A stretch of 6,190 nucleotides of DNA, taken from the NCBI GenBank assembly GCA_900551655.1, contig URWM01000101.1, positions 1 through 6,190 on the forward strand. The letters are read 5' to 3'. Positions 1 to 5,400 of this stretch are shown piece after piece; the first letter of the stretch is position 1; each line of letters begins with the position of its first letter. Source of the stretch: an uncultured Collinsella sp. (GTDB taxonomy: Bacteria > Actinomycetota > Coriobacteriia > Coriobacteriales > Coriobacteriaceae). The position numbers and the translations under genes are program-made. The notes beneath the pieces are model-generated. The model did not search any database. It was given only the letters and a program-made list of their open reading frames with translations, and was not told the DNA's origin.

Positions 1-44
1 ATTCCTCTACGTCTCGTGGGCTCGGAGATGTGTATAAGAGACAG
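1..44. other. Untrimmed Nextera i7 sequencing adapter (artefact)
   Basis: Bases 3-10 (TCCTCTAC) match the Nextera i7 index N712 as it appears in the primer. Bases 11-25 are the i7 adapter arm (GTCTCGTGGGCTCGG) and 26-44 are the 19-bp Tn5 mosaic end (AGATGTGTATAAGAGACAG). This is library-preparation DNA, not genome. Its reverse complement closes the other end of the window. Identification is from remembered adapter sequences. Confidence 0.98.
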
Positions 45-269
45 GACAGGTACAGAGGCCATTTCGAATCCATTTTCTACACTATATCCCGGCATAGAGA
101 CAGTGATTTCTTTTGGAGTGAAGATTGCGATTAATATAAAACAGATAGCTGTTGCGGAAACAACAATCAATTGTGTGCGTGTAGCTACTTTACCGCTGAT
201 GACACTACTTGCAGAACGTCCCACTAACATGAGCAACCAATAGATGGCAGCAATAGCACCACCGATAGC
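45..269 (-). CDS. Partial MFS transporter, foreign Bacteroidales-type fragment
   Basis: Reading from about 269 down to 45 on the minus strand gives about 75 open codons with no start or stop. It encodes a hydrophobic piece: a membrane segment (AIAAIYWLLMLVGR), a short basic loop (SGKVATRTQ) and a second membrane segment (LIVVSATAICFILIAIF), followed by a polar stretch containing PKEITVSMPGYS. The order tryptophan-rich helix, then GR, then a basic loop resembles the sugar-transporting FucP/glucose-galactose permease group of the major facilitator superfamily, as found in Bacteroidales. That identity is from memory and is moderate. Codons such as GCA, ATT, AAA and GAA, and low GC, contrast sharply with everything to the right. 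Both ends are artificial: the adapter at 44 and a chimeric join near 258-281. It probably does not belong to the same genome as the rest. Confidence 0.6.
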
Positions 270-281
270 GGCACCGTTGGC
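258..281. other. Chimeric junction between two genomes (probable misassembly)
   Basis: On the minus strand the NifX-like domain proceeds normally through GHGALAGLLANG. Family members usually continue with a V-D-[AV]-[LV]-I-x-GG-I-G-like strand, but here the reading turns into AAIGGAIAAIYW, a transporter helix. GC content falls at the same place. The reading frame stays open across the join by chance or through short shared sequence (AACGGTGCCG-like) in the two parents. The exact break cannot be fixed from one sequence. Confidence 0.75.
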
Positions 282-773
282 AAGCAGGCCCGCCAAGGCG
301 CCGTGGCCGGTGCCGCCGGTGCCTATGACCTGCTCGTTGAGCACCTTGCCGTCCTGAATATCATAGATCTTGAACTGCTCGCTGCGGCCAAAGTGCATAA
401 AGATGTTGCCGTTGTCGTACGTGGTCGCCACCCTCATGGTGTCGACCTCCTTTGCTGGCCATACGGCCGTCGTTGTGGTGATGGGGGAGTACGCGATATT
501 GCCGCCCTCGATGATAAGCGCTCGTCCATTGACCAGCGCGTTTGCCACCTTGCGATGAGCGCGGCTGCAGATTGCCGCCACCGTGGCGCGGGCAATGCCC
601 ATGCGCTGTGCGACTGCCTCCTGATTGAGGCCTTCCAGGTCGCACAAGCGCAGCACCTCGAGCTCGTCGACCGTCATGTCGATGGCGTCTCCGCTCGCCA
701 GGCCATCGGGGGTAAAACCGCGGTATTCGGGGATGATCCCGACGCGGCGCAGTTTCTCGCGTCTTCCTGCCAT
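270..773 (-). CDS. DUF134 HTH domain fused to NifX/NifB-C-like FeMo-cofactor domain, 3' end lost
   Basis: The ATG at 773-771 follows AAGGAG with a 5-nt gap; 168 native codons remain. Residues 1 to about 92 match the DUF134 family (PF02001): a basic N-terminus (MAGRREKLRR), then MTVDELEVLRLCDLEGLNQE (33-52) and a helix-turn-helix-like stretch (EAVAQRMGIARATVAAI, 52-68), ending in the family's ALVNGRALIIEGG (79-91). A linker (about 92-112) leads to residues 113-168, the start of a dinitrogenase iron-molybdenum cofactor domain (PF02579): MRVATTYDNGNIFMHFGR, then EQFKIYDIQDGKV and GHGALAGLLANG. The second half of that domain is missing because of the chimeric join. Outside nitrogen fixers such proteins occur in many anaerobes with no nitrogenase, and their role is unclear; metal-cluster sensing or gene regulation is inference. 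It is transcribed divergently from thyA and probably represses or senses at the palindromes upstream. Confidence 0.85.
435..453 (-). promoter_or_regulatory. Strong internal ribosome binding site and in-frame ATG
   Basis: On the minus strand AAAGGAGGT (453-445) lies 7 nt before ATG (437-435). That is a full match to the 16S anti-Shine-Dalgarno and is stronger than the AAGGAG of the gene's own start. The ATG is codon 113 of the fusion and the first residue of the NifX-like domain (MRVATTYDNG). It would allow the second domain to be made alone. Alternatively the site is a relic of two once-separate genes that lost their stop codon. Confidence 0.7.
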
Positions 774-787
774 GCGCACTCCTTATC

Positions 788-799
788 TGACATATGTCA
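788..799. promoter_or_regulatory. Operator-like 12-bp palindrome, copy 1
   Basis: TGACATATGTCA is a perfect inverted repeat centred between 793 and 794. It sits 15 bases upstream of the DUF134-fusion start codon, just before its Shine-Dalgarno. If the -10 candidate at 810-805 on the minus strand is right, the palindrome covers the transcription start, a normal place for a repressor. A second copy lies 53 bp away. Confidence 0.55.
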
Positions 800-804
800 A
801 CAAT

Positions 805-832
805 AGAATAGCGAACGTGCGGATTTGCGCAA
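805..832 (-). promoter_or_regulatory. Candidate promoter for the DUF134 fusion gene
   Basis: On the minus strand TTGCGC (832-827) and TATTCT (810-805) are separated by 16 nt. Each matches the sigma-70 consensus only partly. Transcription would begin inside palindrome copy 1, and palindrome copy 2 lies just upstream of the -35. No better hexamer pair was seen in this gap. Confidence 0.35.
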
Positions 833-840
833 GGTATTAT

Positions 841-852
841 TGGCATATGTCA
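841..852. promoter_or_regulatory. Operator-like palindrome, copy 2 (imperfect)
   Basis: TGGCATATGTCA differs from copy 1 at a single base (G for A at the third position). Start-to-start distance between the copies is 53 bp, close to five turns of B-DNA, so proteins bound at both would face the same side. It lies between the fusion gene and thyA and could affect either; position relative to the candidate promoter favours the fusion gene. Confidence 0.5.
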
Positions 853-899
853 GAAAATGAGGGCCTATGTTTGGGCTGTGGGGCCGCGTGCGCCTGGGC

Positions 900-905
900 T
901 ACAAT
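900..905 (+). promoter_or_regulatory. Candidate -10 element for thyA
   Basis: TACAAT (five of six consensus bases) lies 34 bases upstream of the thyA start, giving a short leader of about 28 nt. No convincing -35 hexamer is present at 16-18 bp spacing; the bases there read TGTGGG. Confidence 0.4.
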
Positions 906-939
906 GAATCTCGCTTGTAGGCAACTGACAGGAGGGTCA

Positions 940-1788
940 ATGAGCAAAGCTGATCAACAGTTTGTAACCATGTGCCGCGATATTCTGGACCATGGCACCA
1001 CGACCGAGGGCCAAAAGGTCCGCCCGGTGTGGGAGGACGGTACCCCTGCCTATACCATTAAAAACTTTGGCGTCACGGCACGCTACGACCTGCGTGAGGA
1101 GTTCCCCGCGCTTACCCTGCGTCGTACGGCCCTCAAATCTGCCATGGACGAGATCCTGTGGATTTATCAAAAGAAGTCCAATAACGTGCATGACCTCAAC
1201 AGCCATATTTGGGATGAGTGGGCCGACGAGACCGGCTCCATCGGCAAGGCCTACGGCTACCAGATTGGCCAGAAGAGCCATTATGCCGAGGGCGACTTCG
1301 ATCAGATGGACCGTGTGCTGTACGACCTCAAACACACGCCGTACAGCCGTCGTATTATGACGAACACGTACGTGTTCAGCGATCTGTCCGAGATGCATCT
1401 GTATCCGTGCGCCTACAGCGTGACCTATAACGTCACGCAGCGTCCGCAGGACGACAAGCCGACGCTCAACATGATTCTCAACCAGCGCAGCCAGGACATT
1501 TTGGCCGCGAACAACTGGAATGTGTGCCAGTACGCCATTTTGCTGATGATGGTTGCGCAGTCGGTCGATATGATTCCCGGCGAACTGCTGCATGTGATCG
1601 CCGATGCCCACATTTACGACCGTCATGTCGATATCGTCCGCGAGCTTATCGAGCGTCCGCAGTTTGCGGCCCCCAAGGTAACGCTCAACCCCGATGTGCA
1701 CGATTTCTATGCGTTTACGACCGATGATCTGATCGTTGAGGGCTATGAGCACGGCCCGCAGGTCAAGAACATCCCCATTGCGGTGTAG
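940..1788 (+). CDS. thyA: Thymidylate synthase, ThyA
   Basis: Converts dUMP to dTMP using 5,10-methylene-tetrahydrofolate as one-carbon donor and reductant, releasing dihydrofolate; cytoplasmic. The product is 282 aa, normal for the family. The ATG at 940 is chosen because AGGAGG (930-935) precedes it by 4 nt; the frame is open further upstream but without such a site. Visible family residues are Arg137-Arg138 (SRRI, phosphate contacts), the nucleophile Cys157 in LYPCAYS, QRSQD (182-186), WNVCQY (193-198, the dUMP-contacting Asn) and DAHIYDRH (222-229). The residues after the catalytic cysteine are Ala-Tyr, not the His of the E. coli type. With the HIWDEW and FYAFTTDD motifs this places it in the subgroup that includes Bacillus/phage phi3T ThyA (from memory). 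Its stop touches the following reductase gene, so the two are presumably one operon. Confidence 0.96.
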   Translation: MSKADQQFVTMCRDILDHGTTTEGQKVRPVWEDGTPAYTIKNFGVTARYDLREEFPALTLRRTALKSAMDEILWIYQKKSNNVHDLNSHIWDEWADETGSIGKAYGYQIGQKSHYAEGDFDQMDRVLYDLKHTPYSRRIMTNTYVFSDLSEMHLYPCAYSVTYNVTQRPQDDKPTLNMILNQRSQDILAANNWNVCQYAILLMMVAQSVDMIPGELLHVIADAHIYDRHVDIVRELIERPQFAAPKVTLNPDVHDFYAFTTDDLIVEGYEHGPQVKNIPIAV

Positions 1789-1797
1789 GTGACGCGC

Positions 1798-2316
1798 ATG
1801 ACGTGTAAGCTTTCTGCCATTGTCGCCGTGTGCGATGACTGGGGTATTGGGTGCGAGGGCGACATGGTCGTGTCCAACCGTGCCGACATGCGTCATTTTG
1901 TGGCATGTACCAAGGGTTGGCCGGTCATTATGGGGCGCAAGACGCTGTTGAGTTTTCCCGGCGGACGACCGCTCAAGAATCGCCGCAATATCGTGCTCAC
2001 CCGCGACGAGAGCTTTGCTGTCGAGGGCGTCGACGTGGTGCATAGCATTGACGAAGCGCTCGCCGCGGTTGCCGATGAGGCTGTTGCATGGGTGATCGGT
2101 GGCGGCGATGTCTATCGGCAGTTTTTGCCGTATTGCGTGGAGGCCGAGGTTACGCATAACCATTGCGTGCATGACGTGGATACGTACTTTCCCGATCTGG
2201 ATGCCGATCCCGCGTGGGAGATTGCGCGGCGTGGCGGTGTTGCTACGATTGCCTTGGGCGAGGGCGACGAGGGTGTCGATTATGAGTTCGTGACGTATCG
2301 CCGCGTTAAGGCGTAA
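1798..2316 (+). CDS. folA: Dihydrofolate reductase
   Basis: Reduces dihydrofolate to tetrahydrofolate with NADPH and so recycles the by-product of the adjacent ThyA; it is the target of trimethoprim-type antifolates. From ATG 1798 the protein is 172 aa. Motifs in order: WGIG (15-18), the active-site acid Asp30 in ADMRHF, the cofactor-binding VIMGRKT (43-49), FPGGRPL (53-59), RRNIVLTR (62-69), the Gly-rich IGGGDVY (100-106) and DTYFPD (128-133). An in-frame GTG at 1789 abuts the thyA stop (1786-1788) and would add three residues. ATG 1798 is preferred because AGGTGA (1787-1792) is spaced 5 nt before it, while nothing resembles a ribosome site before the GTG. Start of translation therefore probably depends on a site overlapping the thyA stop, suggesting coupling. 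The symbol could equally be written dfrA. Confidence 0.94.
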   Translation: MTCKLSAIVAVCDDWGIGCEGDMVVSNRADMRHFVACTKGWPVIMGRKTLLSFPGGRPLKNRRNIVLTRDESFAVEGVDVVHSIDEALAAVADEAVAWVIGGGDVYRQFLPYCVEAEVTHNHCVHDVDTYFPDLDADPAWEIARRGGVATIALGEGDEGVDYEFVTYRRVKA

Positions 2317-2358
2317 ATCGTCTGGTGTGAACGGTATCATCGGGTTATTTGAATGCAT

Positions 2359-2390
2359 GGGGCGGCGCATGGCGTTGCCCCGATATTTGT
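2359..2390 (+). terminator. Candidate terminator after thyA-folA
   Basis: GGGGC (2359-2363) pairs with GCCCC (2377-2381). The inner bases extend the helix by two G-T wobbles and three further pairs, leaving a 3-nt loop, for a stem of about 10 bp. The tail GATATTTGTAT is T-rich but not a run of Ts, so this is a weak or partial Rho-independent terminator. It falls 43 bases after the reductase stop and ahead of the methyltransferase start. Confidence 0.5.
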
Positions 2391-2425
2391 ATAGGTGCTG
2401 CAAAGAAAGGTGCGGGCTGGCTGCT

Positions 2426-3340
2426 ATGACTGATGCCGTTGAGGTGCTGCGAATCGATTCGCTCGAGGACGAGCGGCTCGATGCCTACGTGCGACTGACC
2501 GAGCGCGAGCTGCGCTGCGTGCTGGAGCCGCAAAAGGGCATCTTTATCGCCGAGAGTGCCAAGGTCATCGAGCGTGCGGTTCGCGCCGGATACGAGCCGG
2601 TGAGCTTTCTTTTGGGCGAACGCTGGCTCGACCAGATGATGCCGCTGTTTGAGCGCCTGGCGGTACGCGAAGGTGCGGGCCCGGTTCCCGTGTTCGTGGC
2701 CTCGATGGAGCTTATGGAGCAGTTGACGGGCTTTAACGTGACGCGCGGTGCGCTCGCGGCGTTCCGTCGCCCGCGTCAGATTCCGGTTGATGAGTTCTTG
2801 GGTGGCGTCGTCGAGGCGGCGGGGGAGCGCCCGGTGCGCGTGTGCGTGCTTGAGGGCATTGTCGACCACACCAACGTCGGCGCGATTTTCCGCTCGGCGG
2901 CTGCGCTGAACGTCGATGGCATTTTGGTGAGCCCCACGTGCTGTGACCCGCTGTACCGTCGCTCGGCCCGCGTGAGCATGGGCACGGTGTTCCAGGTGCC
3001 CTGGACGCGCATTGGCAGCGAGGCGCGCGTATGGCCGCATGATGGGCTGGCGGCGCTGCACGATGCCGGCTTTTCGTGTGCCGCCATGGCGTTGACGGAT
3101 GATTCGGTGTCGTTGGACGATCCCGCGCTGCAGGAGATTGACCGCCTGGCAATCTTTATGGGCACCGAGGGTGCTGGCTTGGGCGCCAAGACCATTGCAG
3201 GCTGTGATTGCGCCGTGCGTATTCCGATGGCGCATGGGGTCGATTCGCTCAACGTTGCCGCGGCAAGTGCTGTCGCCTTTTGGCAGCTGTGCCCGCATGT
3301 GAGCAACGAGTACCACTACCAGCCGGGGCTGTATCACTAG
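2426..3340 (+). CDS. SpoU/TrmH-family RNA 2'-O-methyltransferase
   Basis: A 304-aa SPOUT-class enzyme that transfers a methyl group from S-adenosylmethionine to a ribose 2'-OH in tRNA or rRNA; the target base cannot be told from sequence. An N-terminal substrate-binding region (about 30-112, with FIAESAKVIERAV at 40-52) precedes the catalytic SpoU domain (about 137-287). All three motifs are present: motif 1 NVGAIFR (150-156, with Asn150 and Arg156), motif 2 FMGTEGAGL (244-252), and motif 3 IPMAHGVDSLNVAAA (266-280) that forms the knotted cofactor site. ATG 2426 is chosen because family similarity begins there (MTDAVEVLRI). Its only purine-rich site, GAAAGG (2405-2410), is 15 nt away, so initiation may be weak. 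ATG 2357 is in frame but adds residues of no visible family character and falls in the terminator hairpin. Confidence 0.92.
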   Translation: MTDAVEVLRIDSLEDERLDAYVRLTERELRCVLEPQKGIFIAESAKVIERAVRAGYEPVSFLLGERWLDQMMPLFERLAVREGAGPVPVFVASMELMEQLTGFNVTRGALAAFRRPRQIPVDEFLGGVVEAAGERPVRVCVLEGIVDHTNVGAIFRSAAALNVDGILVSPTCCDPLYRRSARVSMGTVFQVPWTRIGSEARVWPHDGLAALHDAGFSCAAMALTDDSVSLDDPALQEIDRLAIFMGTEGAGLGAKTIAGCDCAVRIPMAHGVDSLNVAAASAVAFWQLCPHVSNEYHYQPGLYH

Positions 3341-3397
3341 GCAGATATTTCGCACCGGGCTCTGGTTTGTGGCGTTTCGGCCGATATCGGTCGGTGC

Positions 3398-3403
3398 TAA
3401 GCT
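3398..3403 (+). promoter_or_regulatory. Candidate extended -10 for the MATE gene
   Basis: TGCTAAGCT (3395-3403) has the TGn extension and T-A....T of a -10, with TTTCGG (3375-3380) 17 bp upstream as a poor -35. The gap 3341-3465 also holds the palindrome CCGATATCGG (3381-3390) within the candidate spacer, and an inverted pair GCACCG (3352-3357) and CGGTGC (3392-3397). No T-run follows directly, so I do not call a terminator. Confidence 0.25.
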
Positions 3404-3465
3404 GGTATTGGCTTTGGTCTTAAATTTCCGTTTTGTTGTATGACGTACGCTAGTGGGGAGGGCGT

Positions 3466-4815
3466 GTGGCTAAGAAATCTACGGCTATCGATGTAACGCA
3501 GGGTGTCATTTGGCAACAGCTGCTGTCGCTGTGCGTCCCTATCTTCTTTAGTTCGTTCTTTCAGCAGGCATACACGCTTATCGGTACCTATATCGTCGGT
3601 CAGTTTGGCGGCAAGCTCGCGCTGGGTGGCATTCAGGCCACGATGGTGCTTACAGAGCTCTGCATCGGCTTTTGTGTCGGTGTGGGTGCCGGCTGCGCGG
3701 TCATTACGGGCCAGTTTTTTGGCCAGCACGATGACGAGCGCCTGAGCCGATCGGTCCATACGGCCATGACGCTCGCGCTGGTGGGCGGCATCGCCTTCTC
3801 GATTCTTGGCATAGTGTTCGTTGAGCCCATGCTGGTGCTTATGAACACGCCGCATGAACTATTGGCCGAGGGCGTGGCCTATGCTCGTTGCTATTTTGCC
3901 GCCATGGTTGCGGCGCTTCTACTCAATATGGGAACGGCATTGCTGCGCGCCGTGGGCGACACGCGCGGGCCCGCCGTGATCATTGCTTCCGGTTGCCTTG
4001 TTAATGCGGTGCTGGATGTCATCTTCGTTGCCGTGCTTCATATGGAGGCTCTGGGCTGTGGCATCGCGGTGGCGCTGACCATTTGCTCCAACGCCACGAT
4101 GATCGTGATTCGTATGATGCACGCACCGGGTGCGTGGCGGCTTTCACTGTCCAAACTCGGCATTGATCCTGGCATTTGTAAGAGCATGATCTCGTGTGGT
4201 CTGCCGCTTGGCTTTCAGTCTGCTGCGTATTCGATTTCCAACGTTTTGATTCAGGTGTCGGTCAACTCGTTTGGCGCCGATGTCACCACGGCTTGGGGTC
4301 TTTCGGGCCGCCTGGATGGCATTGTCTGGATGGTTACCGAGGCGCTTGGCGTGTCGATCACCACGTTCTCGGCACAGAACTTTGGCGCGCGCAACTACGA
4401 GCGCATGCGCAAGGGCTACCATACGTCGCTCGTGCTGTCGTTTATGCTCATTGGTGGCCTGTCTGCCGTGCTGCTGGTGTTCTCGGGTCCGTTGTCGCGT
4501 CTGTTTGTCGACGATGCTTCGATTTCGGCGTACACCACGACGATTCTTCATTTTATCGCGCCGTTCTACGCGATTTTCTCGATTATCGAGAACGCTTCGG
4601 GATCCATTCGCGGTGCCGGCGTGAGCTTGCAGCCCATGCTGCTCACGATTTTTGGCACCGTCGTGCTCAGGGTGATCTGGGTGTTTGCGATTATGCCGTT
4701 CGATCCGTCGCTTGAGCACCTGCTGCTGGTTTACCCCGTAACCTGGGTAATCACCGCCATGATGTTCACCATCTACCATCACAGCGGCAACTGGCTCGGC
4801 CGCGCCACTGTCTAG
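3466..4815 (+). CDS. MATE-family multidrug/cation efflux transporter
   Basis: An inner-membrane antiporter that would export organic cations, drugs or metabolites in exchange for Na+ or H+; substrate unknown. It is 449 aa, typical for the family, with about twelve predicted membrane helices in two halves. The first half has VPIFFSSFFQQAYTLIGT (24-41) and the MATE hallmark LLRAVGDTRGP (159-169). The second opens at CGLPLGFQSAAYSISN (244-259) and carries FSAQNFGARNYERMRKG (301-317), followed by ENASGSIRGAG (375-385), the repeat counterpart of the RAVGDTRGP loop. Resemblance is to the DinF/NorM-like branch common in Firmicutes and Actinobacteria. Translation starts with GTG 3466, preceded by GGGGAGGG (3455-3462); an ATG at 3440 is out of frame. 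It stands alone between the methyltransferase gene and a convergent neighbour. Confidence 0.93.
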   Translation: MAKKSTAIDVTQGVIWQQLLSLCVPIFFSSFFQQAYTLIGTYIVGQFGGKLALGGIQATMVLTELCIGFCVGVGAGCAVITGQFFGQHDDERLSRSVHTAMTLALVGGIAFSILGIVFVEPMLVLMNTPHELLAEGVAYARCYFAAMVAALLLNMGTALLRAVGDTRGPAVIIASGCLVNAVLDVIFVAVLHMEALGCGIAVALTICSNATMIVIRMMHAPGAWRLSLSKLGIDPGICKSMISCGLPLGFQSAAYSISNVLIQVSVNSFGADVTTAWGLSGRLDGIVWMVTEALGVSITTFSAQNFGARNYERMRKGYHTSLVLSFMLIGGLSAVLLVFSGPLSRLFVDDASISAYTTTILHFIAPFYAIFSIIENASGSIRGAGVSLQPMLLTIFGTVVLRVIWVFAIMPFDPSLEHLLLVYPVTWVITAMMFTIYHHSGNWLGRATV

Positions 4816-4841
4816 CCATTGGGGACGTCCGCAATGGCTAG
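4812..4841. terminator. Shared hairpin between convergent genes
   Basis: CTAGCCATTG (4812-4821) and CAATGGCTAG (4832-4841) are a perfect 10-bp inverted repeat around a 10-nt loop that itself contains the palindrome GGACGTCC (4823-4830). The left arm holds the MATE stop codon (4813-4815) and the right arm holds the stop of the minus-strand adenosyltransferase gene (4838-4840). There is no T-tract on either side, so a Rho-independent terminator is not proven. Protection of both 3' ends is plausible. Confidence 0.6.
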
Positions 4842-5323
4842 TATTCGATGCCTTGGCGGGCTAGGAGGCCTTCGTCGAAGTAGTGTTTGATGGGGCGCAT
4901 TTCGGTGACCAGGTCGGCAAGATCGGCCAGTGGCAGCAGGCCGCGGCCGGTGAGCACGAGCTCCGTGGTGGTCGGTTTCATCGCGATCAACGCTTCGACA
5001 TCTTCGCGCGTCACAAAGCCTCGTCGCATGGCTTCTCCCAGCTCATCCAAGATCAGCACGTCGACCTGGCTAATCTGCTGGCGCGCCAGCTCCATGATCT
5101 GTGCGGCACAGGCTTCGGGCGTGTCGCGATCGGCTTGTACGATGCGTAGCCCCAATCGAGGTGCTGCGTCATGTTCGGCGCAGTGCAGCTTCTTGGCAAA
5201 CTGAAGCATGAGTACGTTAAGTCCATAGCCCGTGGCGCGCAGCGCGAGTCCCAGCGCGGCCGTTGTCTTGCCCTTGCCGTCGCCCGTATAGATTTGAACC
5301 TTGCCGACTTCCAGTGATGCCAT
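4838..5323 (-). CDS. cobO: Cob(I)yrinic acid a,c-diamide / cob(I)alamin adenosyltransferase, CobO/BtuR family
   Basis: Attaches the 5'-deoxyadenosyl group of ATP to Co(I) corrinoids, giving adenosylcobalamin or its precursor; cytoplasmic. The 161-aa protein is a short form lacking an N-terminal extension (E. coli BtuR is about 196 aa). Walker A is GDGKGKTT (14-21), Walker B is DVLILDE (88-94), and LTGRG (124-128) and the C-terminal block VTEMRPIKHYFDEG (139-152) with RQGIEY (156-161) are family signatures. AAAGGA (5334-5329) lies 5 nt before ATG 5323. Position 48 carries Cys; the extended lid seen in longer members is short here. No other cobalamin genes are in view, so salvage versus de novo use cannot be decided. 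The leader is too short to hold a cobalamin riboswitch, and none is visible. The gene is divergent from ftsH and convergent with the MATE gene. Confidence 0.93.
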   Translation of the reverse strand: MASLEVGKVQIYTGDGKGKTTAALGLALRATGYGLNVLMLQFAKKLHCAEHDAAPRLGLRIVQADRDTPEACAAQIMELARQQISQVDVLILDELGEAMRRGFVTREDVEALIAMKPTTTELVLTGRGLLPLADLADLVTEMRPIKHYFDEGLLARQGIEY

Positions 5324-5338
5324 CTCTGTCCTTTCGTG

Positions 5339-5365
5339 CCCGGCGTCGGTTTATCGCCGTCCGGG
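5339..5365. repeat. Inverted repeat in the cobO-ftsH divergent region
   Basis: CCCGG (5339-5343) is complementary to CCGGG (5361-5365), and CGGCG (5341-5345) to CGCCG (5355-5359), so two alternative helices are possible around a TTTAT-containing loop. It lies in the leader of the minus-strand gene, just upstream of the candidate ftsH promoter. It may be an operator or an mRNA hairpin; function unknown. Confidence 0.35.
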
Positions 5366-5370
5366 TTGGG

Positions 5371-5377
5371 TATTCTA
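5371..5377. promoter_or_regulatory. Candidate overlapping divergent -10 elements
   Basis: TATTCTA reads as TATTCT on the plus strand (towards ftsH, 39 bases before its first ATG at 5416) and TAGAAT on the minus strand (towards cobO, five of six consensus bases). Neither has a good -35 at 16-18 bp spacing. The two genes must start transcription from this 92-base gap. Confidence 0.3.
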
Positions 5378-5400
5378 GAAATCATTATCAACCCCAGTAG

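Noticed and set aside
361..846. A minus-strand open frame of 161 codons overlapping the DUF134 region
   Set aside because: It is in a different frame from the DUF134-NifX-like protein and its product shows no family pattern. The ATG at 773 with AAGGAG and the DUF134 motifs identify the real frame.
857..907. A 16-codon upstream peptide before thyA
   Set aside because: There is no ribosome site, and the likely -10 element at 900-905 lies inside it, so it would not be transcribed from that promoter.
625..939. An extended N-terminus for ThyA
   Set aside because: The frame is open upstream, but those bases read as the antisense of the DUF134 gene and its promoter region, and AGGAGG precedes ATG 940, where family similarity begins.
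937..2403. A long antisense open frame (about 488 codons) opposite thyA and folA
   Set aside because: Its product is rich in His, Arg and Asn in no recognisable pattern, and the plus strand carries two clear enzymes with all their motifs. Biased GC-rich codons commonly leave the opposite strand open.
2345..3355. An antisense open frame of about 336 codons opposite the RNA methyltransferase
   Set aside because: Low-complexity basic composition with no family motif; a shadow of the methyltransferase gene, whose three SpoU motifs are intact.
3352..3397. A terminator hairpin after the methyltransferase gene
   Set aside because: Only 6 bp pair across a 34-base loop, and no T-run follows directly; the evidence is too weak.
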